Positions 46,701 through 64,000 of a stretch of DNA of 64,000 nucleotides are shown here, in pieces. The translations under genes and the position numbers were made by a program. Under the pieces are notes generated by a model. The model was not told the origin of the DNA. It did no database searches and worked only from the letters and a program-made list of their open reading frames with translations. The DNA lies in the NCBI GenBank assembly GCA_958496175.1, contig OY292277.1, forward strand, positions 42,853,050 through 42,917,049, in the 5' to 3' direction. Origin of the DNA: Sisyra terminalis (Eukaryota > Arthropoda > Insecta > Neuroptera > Sisyridae). The stretch's first letter is position 1, and each line of letters starts with the position of its first letter.

Positions 46701-47382
46701 TCTTAATATTTTCAATTAAAAACTTTACTTAAAAGCTTCTTCTGAGTTCAATGTCACTGAATATTTAATATATTTATTAAGTTCTTAATATAGATAGATC
46801 TTAAAGACGCCCAACTTCCATAAAAATTAGAGCTAGTGACTATAAAGCTTCAATTTTTGATGTTTCAAAACTATTTTTTATATCTCCACCACTTATCAAA
46901 ATGTAATATCGTAGTAATAGATCGATTTTCATAATTTTCTTAATTAACTTAGGTACGTAATTATTTGGGTTTAAAATGCATAACATTCATTATTCCCTAA
47001 GTATGTTGTGTATCTATCTTTTTTGTTGCAAGTCTCTGAGATGTGCATTCTTGAAATTTATTTTACAACGTTGTTAACTATGTTATTACTCACATTCCTT
47101 TACTATAACAAAAATTCTTAAAACCCATTTTTCCACTAATTAAAAATTAAAACGTTTAGTTAATTTTAAATGAATCTATTTAAATGCAATATAAAAAAAA
47201 TAGTTTGTTTTCTTTTATTCCGTAGAAAAGTTTGCATTTATAGTCCTAATAATTTTTCGAATTTTTTTTTCAATATTATTTGGGTAGGAAAGTATTATTT
47301 TTAAATGGATGTTTCTGTTTTATTTTTCTGCAAAATTAGAGCTAATAAAACCGTAAAAGTTATTCAAGAAGAAAAAAATGTT

Positions 47383-48455
47383 ATATATGCAAATTTCAAA
47401 AGAAAATAATACAATCATACTTCGTCACGCAGATGAAGTTGCGGGCATCAGCTAGTAAGGAATAAAATTAAAATTGAAGTACATTTTAATTTTGTTACGG
47501 CTTTTGCCAGTATGAATTCCACACGTTAAATGGAAAACCAGTTTACTCGTTAACTAGTATGGAATGCAAATATGGTAATCCAACTTTCAACTGATGATAC
47601 GGAATAACATAGTAAAAGCTTGAAGGCAAAAATTTGTACGAGAGAATGCCAAATATAAATATGTAGATCAGAACTTTGGAACCAGTTTAAGGAATTTATT
47701 ATTTGTTGTCAATTGTACTCACATTTACAAGTGTTTCCGAATCCATAAATGACTATTTGACCCTGAATTTATTAATACATTTTGGCCTTTAAGCATTACT
47801 ATATTATTTCATGTCATCATTTGAGAGCAGATAGGATTCCACAACAGTTTGGAATGTAACACGCTTTGTTCACAATATTGATCATTATCGAACAAAGGTC
47901 GATAAAATTGAACATAAATATTTGTCTCCCTGAATTCTATCCTACGATTCAAGAACGAGTTTATCGATTTCGATTATAAAAGAATAAAAAAAAAAGTATA
48001 AAGGTCACAAACAAGTCTAATCTAAATAGTTGTACCGATATTTATTTCTGGTTTTACTTTTGGTTTCAATCTAAAGACAGCTTTCTTGATTTGATTGAAA
48101 CTTTGTAATAAAGTTCAGCTAATTTTTCTTTAGACAAAAAGAGTACCTATTTAGTATTTACGTTTAATTATTAATAATAAAAGTAGTATTCAGAAGAAGG
48201 ACGATTAAAAAAGTTAAACGGATACCCATTAATTGGTTATAAATTGGGCCCTTTAATTAAAAATCTATGTTCTTTTTTAAGATATCAAAAAATCAGCATA
48301 TTTTAAATCAGGGGTGGCCAACCCAAATGATATGGCAAACCATTTCGGAAATGCATTCTAACTTCGCGGGCCTCCATTAAAGTTATATATCTCAAATTGT
48401 CCGTACTAAATTTAGATACATTGTTAACACTTTTATTGGTGAATGTTTTTATCTA
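47383..48455 (+). repeat. 1.07 kb dispersed repeat, copy 2
   Basis: Reverse complement of 27415-28505 along its length. The left end contains the Helitron-like 3' terminus (GAAGTTGCGGGCATCAGCTA, then G, at about 47433-47454); further right are a CGTATCATCAG-type palindromic region and the hAT-like GGGGTGGCCAACCC at 48312-48325. No intact ORF was seen. The two modules occur together in both copies, so they moved or were duplicated as one unit. Confidence 0.8.
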
Positions 48456-48949
48456 TTTCTGGCCTCAGTAATATACTTGCAACCGCAAAAAACGGTATTT
48501 TCAACGATCAATACAATGACCACTAACTGTTTGTACTTCATTCCTACGATTTTTAGAGGTATAGCAAATTTTCTTAAAACTCAATTGAAAAATGTATATC
48601 TTGAGGGTAAGTTTTAAAAGGAACAGCAAGGAAGAAAAAGAAATGTAAATTATCCTGTTCTGTAAAAATGTTCTTACGATCCATGCGTAGTTTTCATCCT
48701 AGTTTTCACTGCATTAAGTCTGGCATTGTATAAGTAGATGGCTATCCCCATTTAAAATGATATCGATTGTTGATAGTTGCTAGAATACAACCCTCAAAAC
48801 ACTGATTTTTTTTTAAAAATGTGCATTCGCCTTCTATAAAAATTTAAGCGTAGTTCACATAAATACTTGTGCTGCCTATAAAACAAACAATTTACAGAAA
48901 ATGACAATATTTCCTTAACAAATTGCCAATATAACTTTCACCCCTACAT

Positions 48950-50650
48950 CGATAAGCCCGAAGGTATTAAAAAGCTTCGCTCTAACTGCTCTGTTTTCCC
49001 TTAAACACCCGACCAACTTCTTAGTTCAACTTGTTACTCAGCCTTGACTTTAATGATCGATTTAAGAACACGCAAAATTTCGATTTTCAACGTCCAAACT
49101 CTCCTGCAAACATTATTATATGTTACATCCCTTATTCTCGTCGGGATCGAGTTCACTGCTGAATTAGTACATCGAAAACGACCGACCACTCGCCACCCTT
49201 TTCCCTGTTTATCAGATACAGCGCGTGTAAGATTTGCCAAGTGGATTGGTCCCTAATGTCTCGTTTCGACCTAAAATGTCATCCCCAGGATTTTCATATA
49301 TGACGAAAACTAGCTTTATAACGTGCAAACATCGGCGTCGAGCAATAGGGATAAGAACTATCGAACAATATCGTTTTCCATATGCGCTGTTCTTATTGCC
49401 AACGGGGAATTTTGTCTCCAACCATTTATTTGCCCTATAAAAATATGGGGCTGCTATTTTTAATATTCCGTTCCATGTTTACGATAGTATGTGATATTTT
49501 TATCACGCAGATAAAACCGGTGCCTTTCACGTTGAACGTTTTTTCAATTAGAATCACAATTATTGGAGAGTATTTAGGGAAAATCTCAATTTTATCACTA
49601 ATAAAGATTGTACGAGTAGCATTCAACGTATTCATATTAGCGATTGGAGTCGGGACTCGGGACTCGGGAGTAGGTAAGTGGTAGTTATGGTCGTTATCTT
49701 TCTTTAACACGCACGTTAATGTATTATTATAAATGTATCTCTCTCAAGTTTAATCTTCTAACATTTTCTCCATTTATATTCCCTTATCCTTCCGCCCCAT
49801 TCCTCTTTTCCGTATCCATTTATTTGGCTTGACACAAACCTGCTGCTGCCATGCTTCATCACTAAATAGGAAGAGTATAAGCAGCGACACAAGGTTTAAG
49901 CTCGTCATTGTTTTATTTGTACCCCTTTTGTTTCGACTTGGATATAACCTTTAGACTGAAAGCTCTCGTCACTTGAGCAGTCTTTGCTTTATGTCGACAG
50001 AACACCTCACGTTTATATGTTCCCAATGGAAAGAAGAGGGCTGGAAATATGTATGTATATGTGCTGTAAAGACTTGAAAATATGAGAAGGAATGAAAGGG
50101 TGAGAAGCGAACGAGAGATTACTTTGTATATGTGTGGTAAATAGTACTGAATTAGTAAATGGAGATATACTGCAGGAATACGGCATACATTTTCTTTTAA
50201 ATGTCAACAGAGATTTCCCCAGTTTCTAAATTCCATTTTTTTCCCGACCTAAGATCTCCTAAATGGAATTGGATTAAATCGTGGCACGTTTATAAGATGT
50301 TTGCACAGTCATTGAATGTAACCAAAAATCTACCAGTCTCCCATACCATCCACCCTCGATCTTGTTGCCAGAGTCATAATATTAATAATAATAACAGTAC
50401 CTAACATTGCGATGGATGGAGGGTGTGAGATATACATAGTATATATAGTTAGGCAAACGTGCTAGAAGGATTTCGGGAAACGGGAAAGCAGACGCTGTGT
50501 GGTGTCATCATGCCAATGTGGGGTGGGAAAATGAAAAGTGGCACAGTGTAGGGTGATGTTAGTTGAACGATGACGAGAAAGAGATGAGGGATGAGATGAT
50601 AATGACGACGCCAACAACGACACCAACGAAAAGGGGTAGAAAGTTTTAAG
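48950..50650. other. Less AT-rich unassigned stretch
   Basis: Base composition is closer to even than in flanking DNA, and several overlapping open frames of 60-100 codons occur on both strands (49034-49710). None shows a domain, splice structure or protein motif I recognise. It might be a non-coding RNA, conserved regulatory DNA or an old element. Nothing in the sequence decides between these. Confidence 0.3.
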
Positions 50651-51624
50651 TAATTAAATAAAATGGCATGTGAGACAAGGGGTGGTTAAAGGATTCCACA
50701 CAAAATGTCACACAGCCGTGAAATGGGCGCTAATGTATGTACATTTTGCTTCGTACAGTTTGATACATATAAATATTTTAAAGGAATGTGATCAATTGCA
50801 TATGGATGGATATCCTATCTACATATTTACGCAGAGAACAGAAACGGGGGAAATATGTCCTTAATTGATTAGTTCTAGTGATATGACGAAGTCTGATGTC
50901 AATAAAAGTGGAATAATTTATCCTTAATCTACTTAACACATTTATGAGCAGCAAATTTGTTTATATAATGAATGAAATGTGGAATTATAAAATTTCTGAA
51001 ATGAAACACTATATTTTCGCAGTCCCGAATTTACTATTACGGGGACCTCAACCTTTGCTGGTATTTCTTTTATTAATGAATATTTTATCTCTTATTAAGG
51101 AGATAAGACTTTCCCAATTAATTATTAGTTTTGGATCTTATATCCAAACGGCTCCCTACTGCATGAGTCATAAAAGTTAATAATACAATGGCATGAAAAA
51201 ATTGTATGAAATAAATGACATTTTCGTAACAATATAATTTGGTGGATTGTTGTATATCCTAACACAAATCCTTAAGGAATCCGTCAAATATAAATAATCG
51301 TCCAAAAACGCTACAGTACATTTGAAAGGTACCCAGTAACAGACCAAAAATTTTAGTTTGGAAGGGACTTGGTCCTGTTAAGGGTAGGTTTTTGGACTAA
51401 AAGCTTTAAGGAATATAAGAATAGAGTTTGATTTAATTTATGATCTGGGTAACCAAAGGATTCAAGCCCCCCTGAAGGTTCCTCTACTGAAGGTACCAAT
51501 TTACCCATTAATTGTTCGATATTATTGGATATCGTTTAACATTTAGCACCATTAACGAGAAACAATTGGAATCTTGAACTTGTTGAAGAGAGGAATTGAT
51601 TACTCTAAAAGACTTGTAAGAATA

Positions 51625-51776
51625 CAAGGTTTATACATTACACAGGTTGCCCCATTAGAAAAAAAATGACGTCATACGAAGAGTTTTGAAATTTAAATTA
51701 GTCTGAAGATATATACGAATTTCTTCTGGATACGTCACGTACTGCATGAGGCCACCTGTGTATTTTATTAACCTTG
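51625..51776 (-). mobile_element. MITE with 9-bp target duplication, copy 2
   Basis: Inverted ends CAAGGTTTATA and TTAACCTTG; 152 bp. A perfect 9-bp duplication GTAAGAATA flanks it (51616-51624 and 51777-51785). The interior matches copy 1 at 33189-33312 in reverse orientation (ATTTCTTCTGGATACGTCAC, GAGGCCACCTGTGT). It is longer than copy 1 by about 28 bp in the middle. Confidence 0.88.
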
Positions 51777-52027
51777 GTAAGAATATATAACGTTAAAGGA
51801 GTTCAACCACGCGGAAACTGAATTGACGATAAGGAAAAAAAATACATTACTTATACTAACCCTAATTTTCACAAAATCATCTTATCATGAATCATGTAAA
51901 CCATATTTCTACGTTCTTTATTCACGAAATATACCCAGCTTCATCTTGTTAGAAGAGGGGGGATACTACTTTTACTTATAACTGTCAACTCTCTTATCTT
52001 ATAATTTTGCGGTATCGTATTCTATTA

Positions 52028-52260
52028 CAGTGTAATCTCACTAATCCGGCACTATTACAAACCGGAGGGTGCCGGATTATTGGAATGTTCGGATTACTGG
52101 ATTATAGTGAAAAAGTCATAGGTAAGGAATAAAATAAAGCATTCCATAGAAGGAATAAATATATGCACAGGTATAGAGGGGCGAGGGAGGCGTGGGCGAA
52201 GAGTGCCGGATTATTGGACGTGCCGATCTATCGAACTGTCGGATTAGTGAGATTATACTG
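52028..52260 (+). mobile_element. pogo/Tigger-like MITE, copy 2
   Basis: It has the intact left repeat CAGTGTAATCTCACTAATCC and the right repeat, whose complement is CAGTATAATCTCACTAATCC. The left flank is TA; the right flank has changed to GA. Nearly identical inside to copy 1 at 7617-7840. Confidence 0.77.
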
Positions 52261-53989
52261 GATTTAAGAAATATGCTATAGAAATATATTATTTGCATAA
52301 ATGATGGTATAAGCCATCGAAAAAAACGGTATATCGTTCATAAACTTCGATGTTTTTAACATCGATGTTTAATTTTTAAAAATATTGATCTTTAAATATC
52401 AATGTTTTTATGAGCAATGTGGCATCCCTATTGACAAGGGATTTACGGGACAAATAAGTGTTGAAACCTGAGGTATAGAGCAGTAGTAGTGAACCATGAT
52501 TCGTAAGATGGACACTTATTTACAATAATTTCTAATTGATCCTCATTTTATTCAATACTATGGTCTCAGATCTACGTGATACCAAGAAAAAATAATGACC
52601 CAAATTGTATTTATCGTTCTAAACAGTGATTATATACATTATCATCAAGGAATAGCGATCCACAATCCTTCATATAGTACTTTATTTGTTTTTGGAGTTA
52701 CCGCTATTTCTTTAGAAAGTTCTAATGTTCCTTGGGGGGAGAAGGGGGTTGGGTATTATCCTGTTGGGAACTTGTGATATAAAGTAACTCACTTCTTCTT
52801 CGTTTTTGTTCTGGGTGCCTCTCCTAAGAGTTCTTCTGGGAAGCGTCCTCAAAGAAGTATTGGGCCCCAATTTCCCCGTTTCTAGTTCCAATTCTTGCAA
52901 ACACTTAGTCAGTATTTTTTCCTATAGTTTGAAGATGCTTTCTCAAATTGTAGTGCATTGAATTTCTTTAAAGGCTTAGAAGTCGTTTATTATATTCTTT
53001 CAGAGGTGTCTTTAGTATAACCTTTGAGAATTTGCCTCCTGAGTCCATGATTTATTTGCTCATTTTGAGTTCATTCGGCTATTTGAAATAACTGACATTG
53101 AAAATGCAGTTTTGAAATATTTTGGGTTGTTAACTTTTCATGATAGATACCAAAATTTAAAGGAGTCAGCTTACAGAGATTATAATTGTTCCAAGGACTA
53201 TATTCAGCGATGCATTTTCTTTGGAAAATCTATCCATTTTCCAAAGTTATTTCTAACACCCTTTATGTATTGAATGTCCAGTAATCTTCAGTTATTATAG
53301 TTAAGACATTTCGTAATACTAATTTATAGGCCTGGAAATCGTAAGGGAGCCAAACATTTGGATAACTGGAGGCATTAAAACACCGGAACTAACTTATAAT
53401 CCAGTCCTTTAGAAAAGTTAGACTATAATTTACATATGTATTAAGTAGTAAAACATATTGTAGTCAAGTGCCAAAGTGGAAATGAATAATTTCCGAAGTC
53501 AATAAAGAAACCTTTTATTTTTCAACCCTTATCTAAAAGCTCTATATACTCAATGCATTTTGTTTGATGGAGAAAATTTTTAGTTTTTCTAAAGATATTA
53601 AGTTTAAGGTGGATTGGATTGAATAAATTGATGTCATTTTTCATTAAATTGGAAATTATTTTCGGTCTGGAAGAAAGTTAATTATGAAAGATTTTCCTAA
53701 TTAAGTAAGAAGATTGCAAAGGAAAAGAAAATTTCGAAAGGGTGTTTTGGAAGATATAAGAATATCATTTTTCATTTGATTTGAAAGTTGGCTCGGCATG
53801 GTTTCATTCTTCTTTACTTTTTTTTTAAAAAAAATCGAGGATAAAATTTTCCAGAAACGTCTTTTATGTGAGATTTATAGCATGTAGTTCTCTCCACACG
53901 TATATAGCTCGCGGTAAAGCAATGAGTAGATCCAGAGGGTAGTAGTGGAAATCCTGTGACGTATATATCCACATTTTTAGTATATGGTA

Positions 53990-54300
53990 GTTTGCGCGAC
54001 AAAAAGAACTCGACGGTGGTCGTCGATGGTGGCAGGCGGAGGTGGCAATTCGGGATGATGCTGGCGATGTCTTAAAGACGTTGAACGAAACGCATGCGCC
54101 ATGTGACAAGGGTAGCTTGGTAAACCTCACAGGCATGACTCTGGTTAGCGGGGTAAAAATCCAGGCGTCTTTCCTGGTTGGCGGCGAAGACGCTGGCCGC
54201 ACCAACCTCAACATGCTCCGCCCCGCCGCGGCCGCCACCACTACCACCCCGGGACGATGTGCACCCTGCTACTACCCTTACCTTCTTCATACTTTTATCG
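53990..54300. promoter_or_regulatory. G+C- and CpG-rich island upstream of Runx
   Basis: This is the most G+C-rich stretch of the window outside coding exons (it contains CTCCGCCCCGCCGCGGCCGC). Open frames on both strands are side effects of the composition. It begins about 1.2 kb before the Runx start codon. It may be a promoter, a 5' untranslated exon or a regulatory element. A coding first exon is possible but I see no protein similarity. Confidence 0.4.
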
Positions 54301-55218
54301 TGTTTCTTTCTACTTTCGTTTTAATGTCAACCGACACTGCGAAAAGAACGCACAGCACATCCAGAACTACAAACTCCAGAATCAACATCTATATATACCC
54401 TCAGAAAAAATTACGCGCGCGTTACACTTCTACCCCTATTTCAAAAAAAAAAACAAACTACCCTTAGTGTTACTTACGACTTAGTGCTACATTTTCCAAA
54501 AAAGTGTTAAAATGTTTTTTTTCGTGAGTTACTAATTAATTGTTTGGTGGCATCCCAAAAATGCATTTTTTTATCAGATGACAATGAAAATTTTATCGAT
54601 CAAAGTGTTGAATGTGATTAAGATCACAATGGCGTAAATCAAAAATTAATCGAAGTAAGTCTAATTAAGTTAGAAAAATAAATTAACACATTCAAAAAAA
54701 AAAGAAACCCTTAAGTCGCACGTATTGGAAAGTATCGAATTATAAATAATTGGATGTACAAAAACGTTTAAATGATGAAGGGGTTGCGTCTAACGCATGG
54801 GGTTAAAGATAATTGTCGGCAGCTTTACAAGTAAGAATAGAGGAACAAATGGGTGTACATGTATAAGGCGGAATGTGAATGTATATGTGTGGGTGAATGC
54901 TAACGTAGAGTATAAAGCCTTAATAGTGCCGATGACAAGGGAAACGGGAAATGCGAACCTCCAACTTTGGGGTAGTTCGACTTTGACTATTTGTGAATAG
55001 AATTTCACGTAGATAGAATGACAGACTGGTATAGGGATGTGTAAAATAAGATGTTCCAGTCTTTCAAACTCATCCCCTTTGCAATAACATTACCAGATAT
55101 CAAACCACCCTAATTTATTTAAAATTCCTTTCAGGTTCCAAGCTTCGGGAATTCGGTCTAAAATACTTGGTCAGTAGGAGGATTGTGATTAAGAAATAGT
55201 GCGGGACTTTGGGACTAA

Positions 55219-62035
<6,817 letters not shown>

Positions 62036-62429
62036 TGATAGAGCTTTTCTGTATGATCAATACGACAACAGTGGCGCCATTGCCTTTAGCAAATAAGTAT
62101 CAAAGTTAACTAATTTCATTCATCTTTTGGAATACAACTACATCAAAAATCTCACTTTGAGTCTTTGGCAAAAGTAGAATAAACAATAAGGAGTGTATTT
62201 TGATTGTAATAATTAAAAACATAATGAACTAATCAACTATCGTGAAAAAGGGGAAATGGAATAGGGAACACGAAATTGTTTTTCTTCTAAAAAAATTATA
62301 AGATGTCAAAAATCTATTGGGTAAATAATTTTGGCTATCTACCCGAAATTGGTTAATGTTTGATGCATTTTATGATTACTTGCAACTTTAATACGATACT
62401 TGATACAAAATTCTAAACTGGTTTTTAGA

Positions 62430-62720
62430 TGTGGCGCCGTCATTAGTGTGTCTGCAGTACTAACTTAAATCGAAAGTATGTACTTTCTGTAAGGTAGCTT
62501 ACAGAAACTAACATAAGTTAGTACTCTAAAGACTCTTGTTGCAACTCCATATCTTGACAAATTTTCCCTTGTGCAGTAGATTGGAATTTACAGTTTCTAA
62601 ATATACAGTTTCTAATGCGTACTCTGTGAAGTGTAGCAAGCTCTACCGGTACTAGATCTCGAATTGATGCCATTTTTTTAACAATGCATTTAAATCTTTT
62701 TATCTATACTCCGTAATCTG
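62430..62720 (+). repeat. Dispersed repeat, uninterrupted relative of 33030-33430
   Basis: It shares words in the same order with the repeat in Clic intron 1 (GTCTGCAGTACTAACTTAAA, TGTAAGGTA, AACATAAGTTAGTA, GACTCTTGT, then GAATTGATGCC and ATCTATACT). There is no MITE insertion here. Confidence 0.6.
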
Positions 62721-63477
62721 GGCATTCACATGGAATAGGTGACTTATATGGATAGCTTTAATAAATAACTTAGACAACTCTAAAATGTATTGACTAATGG
62801 AAGAATTTTCCTCATTTTTGGCAAAAACGGCTTCTTATTATAAGGTTATATTAAAGGCCATATGGACCTATGGGTTTCAATCCTAGGGGTTTGCATTAAA
62901 CTCTAACGTTAAGATTCTCTAGAGATTTCAGTCAAATAATAAAGGCTCCCTACTATTAACAACGGTGAGGTAGGAAATTCAACAATATAGCAAAAAGTAT
63001 CTAGAGAAGTTCAACGTCCATCCTAATAGCTTAGCAGTTAAAACCTTTTAGAGAATAGCGAGATCACAAAACGACTTCAAAGATGGCATCCCATAAATCT
63101 CCCTAATCAGTTTCAGGACTAGAAAAATTTCGCAGTAGTCCCCTGGGACTTCTAACAGAACAAAAGTACTTATTGCAACACCATGTACATGGATTGTGCT
63201 AAAAAAAGGAAGTATCCAAATGACCATTTTTGTACAAAAATGTTTCTAATGGACGTATTTAAGCAGCTGAGGTAGTAGATTTTACTCTACATTAAGTGTA
63301 AAAACAATCAATCACCCCCTATTTTACCATTGTTAGTAAACGATTTGAATTTTCAAACTTAAATGGGACCAACTTCGAACTACTTTGTAAAAAATGCTTT
63401 TTGGTTTTGCGAAAAAAATATATGTTATAAATGTATATAAAAGTCTTCGATTTTTTGTCGGTTATAAAAATATAGAG

Positions 63478-63708
63478 CAGTGTTTCTTAACCTTGGGTAC
63501 CCGCACTCTTGAGAGTGCGGGAAGGTATTTTTTGGGATGCGAGAGAAGCTCTTATTAATATACATAAATTATGAAATTTTTGATAGTAAATTTCGCAAAA
63601 AATGAATTTTTCTAAACTAGAAAAAAAAACACATTTTTCAATGGGGTGCCGAGACCAATTTTTAGATTCAAAGGGATGCGGCTCATTAAAAAAAGTTAAG
63701 AAACATTG
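63478..63708 (+). mobile_element. hAT-type MITE
   Basis: Inverted ends CAGTGTTTCTTAACCTT and, at right, AAGTTAAGAAACATTG. The flanks ATATAGAG (63470-63477) and ATTTAGAG (63709-63716) form an 8-bp duplication with one change. It is 231 bp long with no coding. A partial relative may start at 34617 (CAGTGTTTTTCAGAGGAGTG). Confidence 0.75.
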
Positions 63709-64000
63709 ATTTAGAGTTATTTTATATTTTATTTAGCAAAAAAAACGAGTACGCTTACTAGTTTCGTTGCAAATGTAAGCTCAAATATTAGATGTAGTTG
63801 TTTTTCGTGAACTTCCAAAGAATACACGAAGTAGATAGTAAACTTTGATATTTTTTGCGGTCTATATTTTTTAAACACTTTATATATCATAAAACTTTAC
63901 ATTCTTGGGTTCTTCTGGTGCCCCTTCAACATTGAAGATTGCCGATCATCATGGCTTTTTAAATTTTTGATACCACAGTTCGGAAAAGCTTTCTAGTGCT

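Noticed and set aside
49034..49710. Overlapping frames on both strands
   Set aside because: Possible gene considered because of the more even base composition, but no motif, splice pattern or start context supports any one frame.
54042..54467. 141-codon frame and overlapping minus-strand frames in the G+C-rich island
   Set aside because: Long frames on both strands follow from low stop-codon density in G+C-rich DNA. No protein similarity was seen.

Overview
The window is a piece of an AT-rich insect nuclear genome. Genes are split by short and long GT-AG introns. Every recognisable protein has a close insect or animal counterpart, and the non-coding DNA is crowded with eukaryotic transposon relics. 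The order of insect cannot be fixed from these genes alone. No bacterial, viral or CRISPR features were seen, and no tRNA or rRNA gene was recognised.

Six protein-coding loci can be supported by conserved protein sequence plus in-frame splice sites. (1) 866-1662 (+): the 3' exons of a nord/NDNF-type secreted protein that begins outside the window. (2) 1853-5345 (-): a four-exon, divergent ADP/ATP-carrier paralogue of the mitochondrial carrier family. (3) 18049-22702 (+): the EF-hand actin regulator Swiprosin-1 (EFHD2). (4) 22866-24941 (-): an SFT2-family Golgi transport membrane protein. (5) 25342-41280 (+): the chloride intracellular channel gene Clic, with a 10.8 kb first intron. (6) 55228-62003 (+): the first two coding exons of a Runt-domain (RUNX) transcription factor that continues past the right edge. 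A 52-codon basic ORF at 5716-5874 is only a candidate.

Layout: nord and the carrier are tail to tail (190 bp between stop codons), as are Swip-1 and SFT2 (163 bp). SFT2 and Clic are head to head, with 400 bp between start codons, so they probably share a promoter region. The genes do not form one pathway. The gene-poor stretches are about 5.9-18.0 kb, the first Clic intron, 41.3-55.2 kb and the Runx intron. They hold Helitron-like elements, hAT elements, pogo-like, piggyBac-like and 9-bp-TSD MITEs, tRNA-derived SINEs, a solo gypsy-type LTR, mariner and non-LTR fragments, large foldback elements and a mitochondrial ND6 insertion (NUMT).

The most interesting observations are the carrier paralogue that has lost several matrix salt-bridge residues, two related foldback elements lying in introns of transcribed genes, datable nested insertions (hAT in a MITE, Helitron in a MITE, MITE in a repeat) with intact target-site duplications, and an inverted tandem-repeat block in the Runx intron. 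No wholly new biological system was evident.
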